From the NCBI RefSeq assembly GCF_003572205.1, contig NZ_QXNY01000006.1:186001-250000 (forward strand): a stretch of 64,000 nt of DNA, given 5' to 3'. Numbering within the stretch: position 1 is the first letter of the stretch; every line of letters begins with the position of its first letter. The translations under genes were made by a program, and so were the position numbers. The stretch is from Algihabitans albus (GTDB lineage Bacteria; Pseudomonadota; Alphaproteobacteria; Kiloniellales; DSM-21159). A model generated the notes under the pieces. It worked only from the letters and a program-made list of their open reading frames with translations, made no database searches and was not told the origin of the DNA. This document shows positions 41,693-49,794 of this stretch, one piece after another.

Positions 41693-42868
41693 TCAGCCCT
41701 CCGTCTCCTCGGCCAGGGCCGCGATGGTGCGGGCCAGCAGGCGGATTTCGGCGCGGATGTCTCCGACCGTTTGCTCCCGGCCGCGCTCGACCTCGCCTGC
41801 GATGCGGGTGACGTTGAGCGCCAGGGTGCGGATGTGATCGCGGGTGGCTTCGTCCAGGACGGTCCGTGCGTCGCTCCGTTCGCCGAACTGCGCCTCGCTG
41901 AGCTGTTGCAGCAGCGGCTTGATCGCACTGTGGGTTTCCGCCAGCCGGCGCATCACCTCCTGTTCGGTGCGCATCTGTTCGGTCATGACGCTCAGCCGCT
42001 CGGTCAGCAGGGCGAGGTTGCGGTTAGCCTCCTGCCGGTCGTCCTCGCCCCGCGCGATGGTGCGCTGCAGGGAGTCCAGACTGTCGGCGGTCGATTCCAG
42101 CAGGGCCGTCAGGTAGGCCGGGACGGAGGCCTCGCCGCCGGCCACGCCCTCGCCGCCGCTGGACAGGCGGGTCAGGCCGGACAGCCATTCCTCCAGTTCG
42201 TTGACGAAGCGGTTGTGCGCCTGGCCGGCCTGCAGCTCCAGGAAACCCAGCACCAGCGAGCCCGCGAGCCCGAATAGGGAGGAGGAGAAGGCCGTACCCA
42301 TGCCGGAAAGCGGTCTCTCCAGCCCATCCTTAAGCTGGTCGAACAGCACGGCCGCATCGCCGCCCGCCGAGAGACTGCCGATGGTCTCGGCAACGGAATC
42401 GATGGTCTCCAACAACCCCCAGAAGGTGCCGAGCAGACCGAGAAAGATCAGCAGGCCGATCAGGTAGCGCGAGATATCGTGGCTCTCGCCGATGCGGATC
42501 TGAATGGAGTCCAGCAGCGTGCGGGTGGAGAGCGCGGAGAGTGTCAGCCGGCCCTTGCGCTCGCGCAGCATGTTGGCCATGGGCCCCAGCAGTCGGGGCG
42601 GCGTCACGCCCTGGACCGAGCCGGGAAAGATCAGGCCACCGCTCGACTCGCGCTTGAGCTGCTCCAGGTAGCTGACCTCCGGCTGCAGCAGCAGGACCTG
42701 ACGGATCGAATAGCCGATTCCCAGCAGCAGCACGCCCAGGATCATGCCGTTCAGAACGGCGTTGGCCAGGAAGGCCTCCTGCAGGCGGGGAAACAGCAGC
42801 GCGGCTGCCACGGCAACGAAACCGAGGAAGACCGCCATGCGCAGCAGGTAGATCCTCGGCCGGGTCAT
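41693..42868 (-). CDS. MotA/TolQ/ExbB-type proton channel family protein
   Basis: 391-aa membrane protein. Two N-terminal hydrophobic segments (about 8-26 and 38-57) and a pair at about 135-157 and 187-210 are seen. The second pair contains the family core: GLLGTFWGLLETI and MGTAFSSSLFGLAGSLVLG. The remaining ~175 residues are a charged, helical cytoplasmic tail. It pairs with the downstream MotB-like gene as a predicted ion-driven stator. The length and tail are unlike TolQ or ExbB (about 230 aa), closer to long-tailed MotA relatives. Function unproven. Confidence 0.82.
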   Translation of the reverse strand: MTRPRIYLLRMAVFLGFVAVAAALLFPRLQEAFLANAVLNGMILGVLLLGIGYSIRQVLLLQPEVSYLEQLKRESSGGLIFPGSVQGVTPPRLLGPMANMLRERKGRLTLSALSTRTLLDSIQIRIGESHDISRYLIGLLIFLGLLGTFWGLLETIDSVAETIGSLSAGGDAAVLFDQLKDGLERPLSGMGTAFSSSLFGLAGSLVLGFLELQAGQAHNRFVNELEEWLSGLTRLSSGGEGVAGGEASVPAYLTALLESTADSLDSLQRTIARGEDDRQEANRNLALLTERLSVMTEQMRTEQEVMRRLAETHSAIKPLLQQLSEAQFGERSDARTVLDEATRDHIRTLALNVTRIAGEVERGREQTVGDIRAEIRLLARTIAALAEETEG

Positions 42869-42971
42869 GGCGTCTCGCAGGACATGACGTCGCGCTCAGG
42901 GGGGCGGACTGTCTTGCCTCTGGCTGCCATTGCCTTTGCGATCCTTCTCGGCCCGCGGCTGCGGTTTCGGT

Positions 42972-44570
42972 TCAGCGCGGTGCCGGGACGATATCGACAC
43001 GATTGGGCGGGCCGTCGGGGATGTTGTTCCCGAGCGCGCGGACGTCCATGCGGGTCGAGCGGATGCCCTGTCCGATGAGGAACTGTCGGACCGCCAGCGC
43101 ACGCGACAGCGACAGCCGGCGCGCCTGATTGACCTGGTTGCTGTCGCCGGCGGCGTAGGCCAGCAGTTGAATGCGCCGGCTCTCGTCGGCCTGCAGGCTG
43201 GCCGCCAGCTCGTTGAGGGCCGTATCGCCGTCCGGTGCGACTGCGTCCTGGCCCTCGGTGAAGGTGACGCGCGCCAGCAGTTCCTGCTCGACCGTGGCCT
43301 CCGGCTGCGGCGGCAGCGCCGCCTGCTGCGGCTCCGGCTCGGCCTGCGCTGCCGGGCCAGGGCTCGGGCCGGGGGCAGGTTCGGGTGTCGGCTCCGGCGT
43401 GGCGGCCGGACTTGGCTCGGGAGCGGACGGCGGCGGGCTGGCGGGTTCGGCGGCCTGCTGCGTCGCGTCCGGGGCCGGGGCCGGGGTATCGGATTCTGCG
43501 GCGGCTTCCGCATCGGCTTCGGCATCGGCTTCCGCGGCGGTTTCTGCGCCGGCGTCGGCTCGTGCGGGGGGCGCCGGCGGCGGCGGCGCCGGAGGGATCG
43601 GCTGAAGCTCCGGAGTCTCCGTCTCGGCCTGTTGCGGCGGGCTGGCCGGCTCCGGGCGCGCGGCGGGCGCGGGCGCCGGTGTAGGCTCCGGCGTGGCCTG
43701 CCGCTGCGGCGCGGGCGGCATGGGGGCCGCCTGCGGACTCGCCCCGCTTTCGGTGCGTTCGTCCGACCCCATGTCCTCGGGGGTCGAAGTCTCGGAGGCT
43801 TGATTACCTGCGGTGGGGGTGCCGGTGCCGGCATCCGTCTGGGCTTCGCGCTCGGCCAGGGCCTGGGACGGCAGCGGCGGTGGGCTGCTGCGCTGGGTGC
43901 GTTGCGGCTGCGCCGGCTGAGGTGTGGCTCCGCTAGGACGGAAGGCCTGCGATTGGGGATCCGCCTGCGGCTGCTGAGGTTGTACTTGCGCCTGGGGCTG
44001 GGATCGCGGCTGTGCCTGCGGCTGGACGCCAGTGATGGCCCTCGGCGGAACTGGACGCGGGATCGGCGCGGGGGCCTGCCCGACCTGCGGCGGAACACCC
44101 TGAAGCGTGCGGCCCTGCAGGGCGCCGGGTTGCGGGACGCCGGCCTGGGCCTGATAGCGGGGGGCGAAGGTGGTGAGCGGCGGCCGCGGGGTCGCGCTGT
44201 AGACCTGAACGCCGCTGTAGAAGGGCATTCCCTGCTGTGCGAAGGGCGATCCTTGCTGCGGGAAGGGCTGGCCGTAGCCCTGCGCGAAGGGTTGCCCGTA
44301 GGCTTGCGGGCGCGTCAGAGTCGAACGTGGTTGCTGTTGCGGCGGGAACTGCAGCCCACCCGGCACCGCCACGAAGCCCTGGCCCGGCAGGCCCGGCGGC
44401 GGAAAGGCCTGACCGTAGGGCGTGGCTCCGGCACCCAGGCTGTTCAACAGCTGCTGGTTCACGAAAACGTTATTCTGCGCGGCGGCGGGAGCGGCCAGCG
44501 CCAGAGCGCCGGCCAGCGCAATGCCGGCGGACAGCCCACGGTACCAAATCTTGGTGTCGTCGCTACTCAT
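42972..44570 (-). CDS. Secreted proline/glutamine-rich protein with OmpA-like C-terminus
   Basis: 532-aa protein with a Sec signal peptide (1-32, cleavage after APAAA). Residues about 40-420 are low complexity: Pro/Gln-rich, then Pro/Ala/Glu-rich with an (E-A-D-A)-type run near 345-360. The last ~110 residues resemble an OmpA domain (QARRLSLSRALAVRQFL and a final NRVDIV), but the usual HTD peptidoglycan motif is replaced by AYAAGDS. It lies 103 bases before the MotA-like gene on the same strand and probably belongs to one operon. The long disordered part could span the periplasm. No better name is possible. Confidence 0.75.
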   Translation of the reverse strand: MSSDDTKIWYRGLSAGIALAGALALAAPAAAQNNVFVNQQLLNSLGAGATPYGQAFPPPGLPGQGFVAVPGGLQFPPQQQPRSTLTRPQAYGQPFAQGYGQPFPQQGSPFAQQGMPFYSGVQVYSATPRPPLTTFAPRYQAQAGVPQPGALQGRTLQGVPPQVGQAPAPIPRPVPPRAITGVQPQAQPRSQPQAQVQPQQPQADPQSQAFRPSGATPQPAQPQRTQRSSPPPLPSQALAEREAQTDAGTGTPTAGNQASETSTPEDMGSDERTESGASPQAAPMPPAPQRQATPEPTPAPAPAARPEPASPPQQAETETPELQPIPPAPPPPAPPARADAGAETAAEADAEADAEAAAESDTPAPAPDATQQAAEPASPPPSAPEPSPAATPEPTPEPAPGPSPGPAAQAEPEPQQAALPPQPEATVEQELLARVTFTEGQDAVAPDGDTALNELAASLQADESRRIQLLAYAAGDSNQVNQARRLSLSRALAVRQFLIGQGIRSTRMDVRALGNNIPDGPPNRVDIVPAPR

Positions 44571-44957
44571 ACGCGTTTCGTCCCCTCGCGCCTTGACGGC
44601 GCTGATTGGCTTCCGAACGGATCGCCACTCCCCCCAAGGAATCGATACCCCTGATGGCGGTTTACACTAGTCAGGCGGCGCTGGGCAAACAAGCAAGCGG
44701 CTCCCCAGCGGTTGGTTCGCGGTCGGCCGGTCTGGTCTGGCCCATTGCTATGATACGGTCGGCCTCCTGCCGGATGTTTCTCCGCCGCCCTCCGTGCGGA
44801 ACCTGCTGACCTGCGATGGGACGCCGTTGCCGGCCGGTCTCCCGGCTCGCGGCCCCGGCGGCCGACCCTCCTCGGATAAGACCGGCATCTTTCTTCAAAC
44901 GAAGTGAAGAGAGTCTTTACAACCTGCGTTTAACGCCGGCCTTCCAAGGGGGGCGTT
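44571..44957. other. Intergenic region upstream of the OmpA-like gene
   Basis: 387 bp with no convincing gene; an open frame at 44671-44898 (minus) has no ribosome site or recognisable sequence. A possible weak promoter for the downstream operon is TTGTTT (44692-44687) with TAGTGT (44669-44664) 17 bases apart on the minus strand. The region between 44880 and 44940 is AT-richer than the surroundings. Confidence 0.35.
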
Positions 44958-45764
44958 TCAGGCGCGCGCGCGGGCCTTGCTCAGCATGCGGTCGAGCGGG
45001 TCCTGCAGCCTTGGCGTGACGGCCAGGATGGAGTTGCTTTCCACCCGGTGGCTGCCGCCGCCGATCTCGGTCACCAGCCCGCCGGCCTCGCGCACCAGCA
45101 GAACGCCCGCCGCCACGTCCCAGGCATTCAGGTTGCGCTCCCAATAGCCGTCGAAGCGGCCCGCCGCGACGTAGGCGAGGTCCAGGCTGGCGGTGCCCCA
45201 GCGGCGCACGCCGGAGCTGATTTCCATGACCGTCTCCAGCTCCGCCAGGAACTGACGATGGCCGGGAATGCCCTTGAAGGGAATGCCGGTGGCGAAGACC
45301 GCCTCCTCCAGCCGCTCGCGCGAGGAGACCCGCAGCCGCCGGTCGTTCAGATAGGCGCCGGCACCTCGCTCGGCGGTGAAGAGCTCGTCCTTGATCGGGT
45401 CGTAGACCACGCCGGCGGCGATCTGGCCGCGCTCCTCCAGGCCGATGGAAATGGCGAAGTGCGGCAGGCCGTGCAGGAAGTTGGTGGTGCCGTCCAGCGG
45501 ATCGACGATCCAGCGCCGTTCCTCGCCGTTCCTCGCCGGGGTGCTGCCCGACTCCTCCATCAGGAAGCCGAAGTCCGGCCGGGCGTAGGCCAGTTCGTCG
45601 CGGATCGTCTTCTCTGCCGTGATGTCGGCGGTGGAGACGAAGTCGGCGGGACCCTTCTTGGAGACTTGCAGGTTCTCCACCTCGCCGAAGTCCCGGCGCA
45701 GGCGACCGGCGGCCTTCTTGGCGGCCTTGACCATGACGGTGATGACGGGCGAGCGCAGGGACAT
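44958..45764 (-). CDS. suhB: Inositol-1-monophosphatase family protein (SuhB-like)
   Basis: Mg-dependent phosphatase; in E. coli SuhB also joins rRNA antitermination complexes. The 268-aa protein has metal ligands in MEESG (about 70), the signature WIVDPLDGTTNF (about 86-97) and the second signature WDVAAGVLLVREAGG (about 214-228). The start region MSLRSPVITVMVKAAKKAA is typical of the alphaproteobacterial group. It follows efp on the same strand by 101 bases. Confidence 0.92.
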   Translation of the reverse strand: MSLRSPVITVMVKAAKKAAGRLRRDFGEVENLQVSKKGPADFVSTADITAEKTIRDELAYARPDFGFLMEESGSTPARNGEERRWIVDPLDGTTNFLHGLPHFAISIGLEERGQIAAGVVYDPIKDELFTAERGAGAYLNDRRLRVSSRERLEEAVFATGIPFKGIPGHRQFLAELETVMEISSGVRRWGTASLDLAYVAAGRFDGYWERNLNAWDVAAGVLLVREAGGLVTEIGGGSHRVESNSILAVTPRLQDPLDRMLSKARARA

Positions 45765-45865
45765 GTGGGGGATGGGCTCCAGGGATGCGGGCCGGGTATC
45801 TGGGCCGAAGAGACAGGCCCGATCGTGGACGGCGGTCTCGTAAAACCGGCGGTGGGCGGACGCGC

Positions 45866-46432
45866 TCAGTCCTTGGCGCGCTCGACGTATTCGCCCTCGG
45901 CGGTGTTGACCACCACGCGGGTGCCGGCCTCGATGTGCGGCGGCACCATGATCTTGACGCCGTTCTCCAGCACCGCCGGCTTGTAGCTGGAGGAGGCGGT
46001 CTGGCCCTTTACCACCGGGTCGGCCTCGCTGATCGTCAGCGTCACCTGCTCCGGCAGCTCGACCGAGATCGGGCTGCCTTCGTAGGACTCGACGGAGACG
46101 GTCATGCCCTCGGCCAGGAAGGGCAGGGGCGCGCCGACCAGCTCGCTATGGACCGTGATCTGTTCGTAGGTCTCGTTGTCCATGAAGGTCAGCATCTCGT
46201 CTTCGGCGTAAAGGAACTGGAAGTCCTTCTGCTCCAGGCGGACCCGCTCGACCGTCTCGCCGGCGCGGAAGCGTTCGTTCATCTTGGTGCCGTCGCGCAC
46301 GTCCTTCAGCTCGACCTGGGCATAGGCGCCGCTCTTGCCGGTCTTGGTCGCCTGGATCTTGACGGCGCGCAGCAGACGGCCCTTGTGCTCGATGATGTTG
46401 CCGGGGCGGATGGCATTGCCGTTGATCTTCAT
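45866..46432 (-). CDS. efp: Translation elongation factor P
   Basis: Relieves ribosome stalling at proline runs, and this window has very proline-rich proteins. The 188-aa protein has the three beta-barrel domains. The tip loop reads [11 protein letters not shown] near residue 30, with Lys in the place that is modified in E. coli. The conserved end [22 protein letters not shown] is present. A good promoter lies about 110 bases upstream. Confidence 0.95.
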   Translation of the reverse strand: MKINGNAIRPGNIIEHKGRLLRAVKIQATKTGKSGAYAQVELKDVRDGTKMNERFRAGETVERVRLEQKDFQFLYAEDEMLTFMDNETYEQITVHSELVGAPLPFLAEGMTVSVESYEGSPISVELPEQVTLTISEADPVVKGQTASSSYKPAVLENGVKIMVPPHIEAGTRVVVNTAEGEYVERAKD

Positions 46433-46549
46433 GACTCGCTCTCGGTAGCTGACGGTCGGGCGCTGGCTGTCGGTGGCTCGCGCGCTGGGATGGGCGCAGC
46501 CGGCCCGGTCGCGGGTGAACCTCGAAATCTCGTTCGGAAAGGCGCCGCC

Positions 46550-46578
46550 GATATAGCCGCTCGCCGCCGCCGAGGCAA
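46550..46578 (-). promoter_or_regulatory. Predicted efp promoter
   Basis: TTGCCT (46578-46573) and TATATC (46555-46550) on the minus strand are 17 bases apart, four of six matches each. Transcription would start near 46543, leaving a leader of about 110 bases. Confidence 0.45.
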
Positions 46579-46641
46579 CGGTCGTGGGCGATTGGAGGCT
46601 GCGCTTCGCGCTGCTCTGGCCTGCGGGTGCACAGCCGCCTG

Positions 46642-46663
46642 CTTCGACAGGCTTGCGATGAAG
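46642..46663. repeat. Single half-copy of the CTTCGACAGGCT repeat
   Basis: CTTCGACAGGCT...GATGAAG matches one arm of the palindrome at 49693-49765 at 19 of 22 positions. It stands alone here, without a facing arm, between efp and the LysE gene. Confidence 0.6.
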
Positions 46664-46706
46664 GTAAAGGATTAAGGGGACCGGTGAGCGCCGATATGCT
46701 CGCTTT

Positions 46707-47339
46707 CTAGGGACTCACCGGGTTCCGCGCGTCGGCCAGCACCCGCCCGCCGATGGTGACGAAGCAGACGCCGGCGGCCCGCTCGATCCAGTGGCGGGCG
46801 TGCTGAAAGCGCCGGATCACCGGCGAGGAGGACATGAAGAGGCTGACGACGGCGTACCAGACCAGCGCGCAGCCGACGACCAGCGCGATCATCAGGCCCA
46901 TCAGCCAGAGCGGTGTGGCGTCGGTCACCGCCGTGGCGAAGACGCTGGCGAAGAGCACGATGGCCTTGGGATTGGTCAGGGTGACCAGGAAGCCGAAGAG
47001 CAGTGGATTGCCGCGCTTGTCGGCTTCGCCTTCGGGAAGCTCGATCTCCTGCGGCTTGGCCAGCAGCAGCCGGATGCCGAGATAGATCAGATAGCTGCCG
47101 CCCAGCACCCGCACCAGCCAGGTCAGCCACTGGTACTCGATCAGCAGGGCCGAGAGGCCGAGCAGGCTCAGCGTCGCGTAGAAGCCGAGGCCGAGGGACA
47201 CGCCCAGAGTCGTCAGAAGCCCGGCCGAGGTTCCGCGCGTCATGGAGGAGCGGACCACCGCCACGAAGTCCGGCCCCGGCAGCAGCAGGGCCGGGATGAA
47301 GACGGCGAAGACGGAAATCAGAACCAGGGTCACGTCCAA
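46707..47339 (-). CDS. LysE/RhtB family amino-acid exporter
   Basis: Inner-membrane exporter of amino acids or related molecules. The 210-aa protein has six hydrophobic segments and the family start [20 protein letters not shown], with GxxxGLGF-type turns and [18 protein letters not shown] in the middle. The start seems to be TTG at 47339, because AGGAG lies six bases upstream; a GTG two codons on is possible. It is divergent from a serine hydrolase gene. Substrate unknown. Confidence 0.85.
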   Translation of the reverse strand: MDVTLVLISVFAVFIPALLLPGPDFVAVVRSSMTRGTSAGLLTTLGVSLGLGFYATLSLLGLSALLIEYQWLTWLVRVLGGSYLIYLGIRLLLAKPQEIELPEGEADKRGNPLLFGFLVTLTNPKAIVLFASVFATAVTDATPLWLMGLMIALVVGCALVWYAVVSLFMSSSPVIRRFQHARHWIERAAGVCFVTIGGRVLADARNPVSP

Positions 47340-47549
47340 AGGCGGCTCCTGTCACGTGCGAGGTGGCTTGCATTTGCACATGGAACGGCTGGAGCTGGCA
47401 ACGGGGCGCCGCTCGTCTCCGCCTGAGTCGGCCGCCTTTATGGGGCGGCGTCTGCAGGGCGTGGCTTCGGCGACACGGCGCGCCGGAAAGGGGGCAGGCT
47501 GCAGTGTCGGACAATTGGATCGCCGCCGGGGCGCCCCATCTTGCAGCCT

Positions 47550-48674
47550 ATGGTTGGCAAAAATCATGACGGCAAGGATAGCGCGGCCCCAGTCGCACTG
47601 AATCGCCGGCGCTTGCTCGGCGGCCTGGCGGCGACCTCCACCCTGGCGACGGTCGCCCCCATAACCTCAATATCCGCAACTTCGGCGTTCGCTGCCGTGG
47701 CGACTGCGCCCGGCTCGGCGGTCGAGGGTTCGACCCTCGACGCGGCCGCGCTCGAGCGGGTCGCCGAGATGGCGCGGAGGCTCGACCAGCTCAACAGCCT
47801 GATCGTGGCGCAAGGCGGCGAGATCGCCTTCGGCGAGGCCTTTCGCGGCCCGCCGCTCGACCGGCCGGCCAACGTCAAGTCGGTCTCCAAGACCCTGGTC
47901 GCGGCCCTGACCGGGGCGGCGCTGGACCGCGATCTGATCAGCGGCCCCGATCAGCCGCTGTCGGATCTGCTGGCCGATTTGATCCCGGAGGGGGCCGACC
48001 CGCGCGTCGGGCGGATCACCGTCGCCGACCTCCTGACCATGCAGGCGGGACTGCAGCGCACCTCCGGCGCCTTCTATGGCGATTGGGTGCAGAGCCGCGA
48101 TTGGGTCCGCTATGCCCTGAGCCGCCCCTTCGTGGCGGAGCCGGGCGCGCGCATGCTCTATTCCACCGGCAGCTACCACCTCTTGGGCGCCGCTCTGTCC
48201 CGCGCCACGGGCCGCAGCCTCCTGGCGCTGGCCCGCGACTGGCTGGGCGACCCGCTGGAGATCGAGATCCCACCCTGGACCCGCGATCCCCAGGGCTTCT
48301 ACCTGGGCGGCAACAACATGCGGCTCTCACCCCTGGCGCTGCTGCGCTTCGGCGAAGCCTACCGCCTCGGCGGCCTCTGGCGGGAGACGCGGGTGCTCAG
48401 CGCCGATTGGGTGGAAGCGTCCTGGCAGCCGCGCACCTACTCGCCCTTCTCCCGACACGACTACGGCTACGGCTGGTTCCTGACCCGGGCGCGCGGCCAT
48501 CCGGTCGCCTACGCCCGCGGCTACGGCGGCCAGATGCTCTACGTCCTGCCGTCCCTCGCCCTGACCGTCGTCGTCACCTCCGACCCCACCCGCCCGGCCC
48601 GCTCCGGCGGCTACGTCGGCGACCTCAACGCCCTGCTGGCCGAGCAGATCGTGCCGGCGGCGGAGGGGGTGTGA
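47550..48674 (+). CDS. Tat-exported serine hydrolase, beta-lactamase/PBP4 class C-like
   Basis: 374-aa serine hydrolase. A twin-arginine signal is visible at the N-terminus (NRRRLLGG, about 19-26) followed by a hydrophobic stretch and AFAA. The catalytic SxxK appears as SVSKT (about 111), and the Tyr of the YxN motif as MLYSTGSYHLLG (about 201). The C-terminal GYGGQMLYV fits the third box, replacing the usual KTG/HTG. Such proteins can be esterases, D-aminopeptidases or amidases; I do not infer antibiotic resistance. The ATG at 47550 is preferred to a TTG three codons before. Confidence 0.82.
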   Translation: MVGKNHDGKDSAAPVALNRRRLLGGLAATSTLATVAPITSISATSAFAAVATAPGSAVEGSTLDAAALERVAEMARRLDQLNSLIVAQGGEIAFGEAFRGPPLDRPANVKSVSKTLVAALTGAALDRDLISGPDQPLSDLLADLIPEGADPRVGRITVADLLTMQAGLQRTSGAFYGDWVQSRDWVRYALSRPFVAEPGARMLYSTGSYHLLGAALSRATGRSLLALARDWLGDPLEIEIPPWTRDPQGFYLGGNNMRLSPLALLRFGEAYRLGGLWRETRVLSADWVEASWQPRTYSPFSRHDYGYGWFLTRARGHPVAYARGYGGQMLYVLPSLALTVVVTSDPTRPARSGGYVGDLNALLAEQIVPAAEGV

Positions 48675-48699
48675 AGGGATTCGATCCAGGCGGTCGGAT

Positions 48700-49620
48700 T
48701 CAGTCCCGCTGCCGCGCCCCCGCGTAGCGCGCCTCTTCGGCATAGTAGGCGTCGAACCCGACCCGTTCGCGCAGCTCGGCGAAGTCCATCAGCAGACCGG
48801 TGGGGTGCTGGCCGCTGGCCATGGCGGCCAGGGCGTCGCGGGTGGCGCGCATGGCGGCGCTCAGCAGGGTCAGGGGGTAGGCGGCGATGGAATACCCCAG
48901 GGCCTCCAACTCGGGCGGGCTCAGCAGCGGGGTGTCGCCGCCCTCGACCAGGTTGGCCATCTTCCAGCCGGGCACCTCCCGGCAGACGGTCTCCATCTCG
49001 GCGGTGTCGCGCGGCGCCTCGACGAAGAGGATGTCGGCGCCCAGCTCGGCGAAGCCCTGGGCGCGGGCGATGGCCTCGGCCAGGCCATGACCGTGGTTCG
49101 CGTCGGTGCGGGCGAGGATCAGCAGGTCCTGGCCCTGGGCGCGCGCCTCCTCGCGCGCATCGACGGCGGCCTTGATGCGGTCCAGCGCCGTCTCGCGGTC
49201 CACCACCTCCTTGCCGCGCGTGTGGCCGCAGCGCTTCGGCGCGACCTGGTCCTCGATCATGGCGGCGGCGAAGCCGGCCCCGGCGTAGCCCTTGACCGTG
49301 CGCTTGACGTTGAGGGCGTTGCCGTAGCCGGTGTCGGCATCGCCGATCACCGGGATCGAGACGGCGGCGGCGATGTTGCGGCCCTGCTCCAGCATCTCGG
49401 CGTAGGAGATCAGGCCGGTGTCGGGCGCCCCCAGCCGCACGGCCGAGACGGCGAAGCCGCTCATGAAGGTCAGCGGGAAGCCGGCCTGCTCGATCATCTT
49501 CGCCGAGAGCGCGTCGTAGCAGCAGGGCATGACCTGCAGGCCGCCCTTGCTCAGCAGGGCGCGCAGCTTGGCGCCGGGCGTGAGCGTGGGTTCGGTGGCG
49601 AGGCTGGCTGAATCGGGCAT
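48700..49620 (-). CDS. Isocitrate lyase/PEP mutase family enzyme
   Basis: TIM-barrel lyase cleaving or rearranging C-C or C-P bonds of small carboxylic acids; relatives are methylisocitrate lyase, dimethylmalate lyase and oxaloacetate decarboxylase. The 306-aa protein has the Mg-binding DADTGYG (about 92-98), MIEDQ and KRCGH (about 128-132, with the catalytic Cys), then a helical C-terminus. The ATG at 49620 has AGGAG eight bases upstream. It is read in the same direction as the TRAP transporter next to it, suggesting that the imported acid is a substrate. Full ICL is much longer, so this is not glyoxylate-bypass AceA. Confidence 0.87.
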   Translation of the reverse strand: MPDSASLATEPTLTPGAKLRALLSKGGLQVMPCCYDALSAKMIEQAGFPLTFMSGFAVSAVRLGAPDTGLISYAEMLEQGRNIAAAVSIPVIGDADTGYGNALNVKRTVKGYAGAGFAAAMIEDQVAPKRCGHTRGKEVVDRETALDRIKAAVDAREEARAQGQDLLILARTDANHGHGLAEAIARAQGFAELGADILFVEAPRDTAEMETVCREVPGWKMANLVEGGDTPLLSPPELEALGYSIAAYPLTLLSAAMRATRDALAAMASGQHPTGLLMDFAELRERVGFDAYYAEEARYAGARQRD

Positions 49621-49692
49621 GGGACGGCTCCTGCTGTGCATTGGTCTGTCGTTGCGGTAGCGGCCCGTTGGCCGCTCCCCTTCGCCCTTCGC

Positions 49693-49765
49693 CCTTCGAC
49701 AGGCTCAGGATGAAGCGGGGTGATCCAATCTCTCTCTTCTCGCTTCACCCTGAGCCTGTCGAAGG
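49693..49765. repeat. Palindromic repeat (REP-like) between TRAP and lyase genes
   Basis: Two 25-base arms, 49693-49717 and 49741-49765, form an inverted repeat with one mismatch and a 23-base loop. The core CTTCGACAGGCTCAG motif is a common dispersed repeat in alphaproteobacterial genomes. Its place between dctM and the lyase gene could make it a processing or termination point. Confidence 0.8.
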
Positions 49766-49794
49766 GGGCCGGCCGCAACCGCTCCGGCGACGCG

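Noticed and set aside
40054-42868. Zorya anti-phage system (ZorA/ZorB)
   Set aside because: The two proteins share the stator architecture, but no ZorC, ZorD or ZorE-like gene is adjacent and the neighbours are housekeeping genes. A defence call is not supported.
44671-44898. 75-codon open frame upstream of the OmpA-like gene
   Set aside because: No ribosome site, composition like non-coding DNA, and no recognisable sequence.
47550-48674. Acquired beta-lactamase resistance gene
   Set aside because: SxxK and Tyr are present but the third motif is atypical, and base use matches neighbours; a chromosomal serine hydrolase is the safer call.
49551-49778. 75-codon open frame on the minus strand
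   Set aside because: It reads through the REP-like palindrome and lacks a ribosome site; the lyase gene start explains the region.
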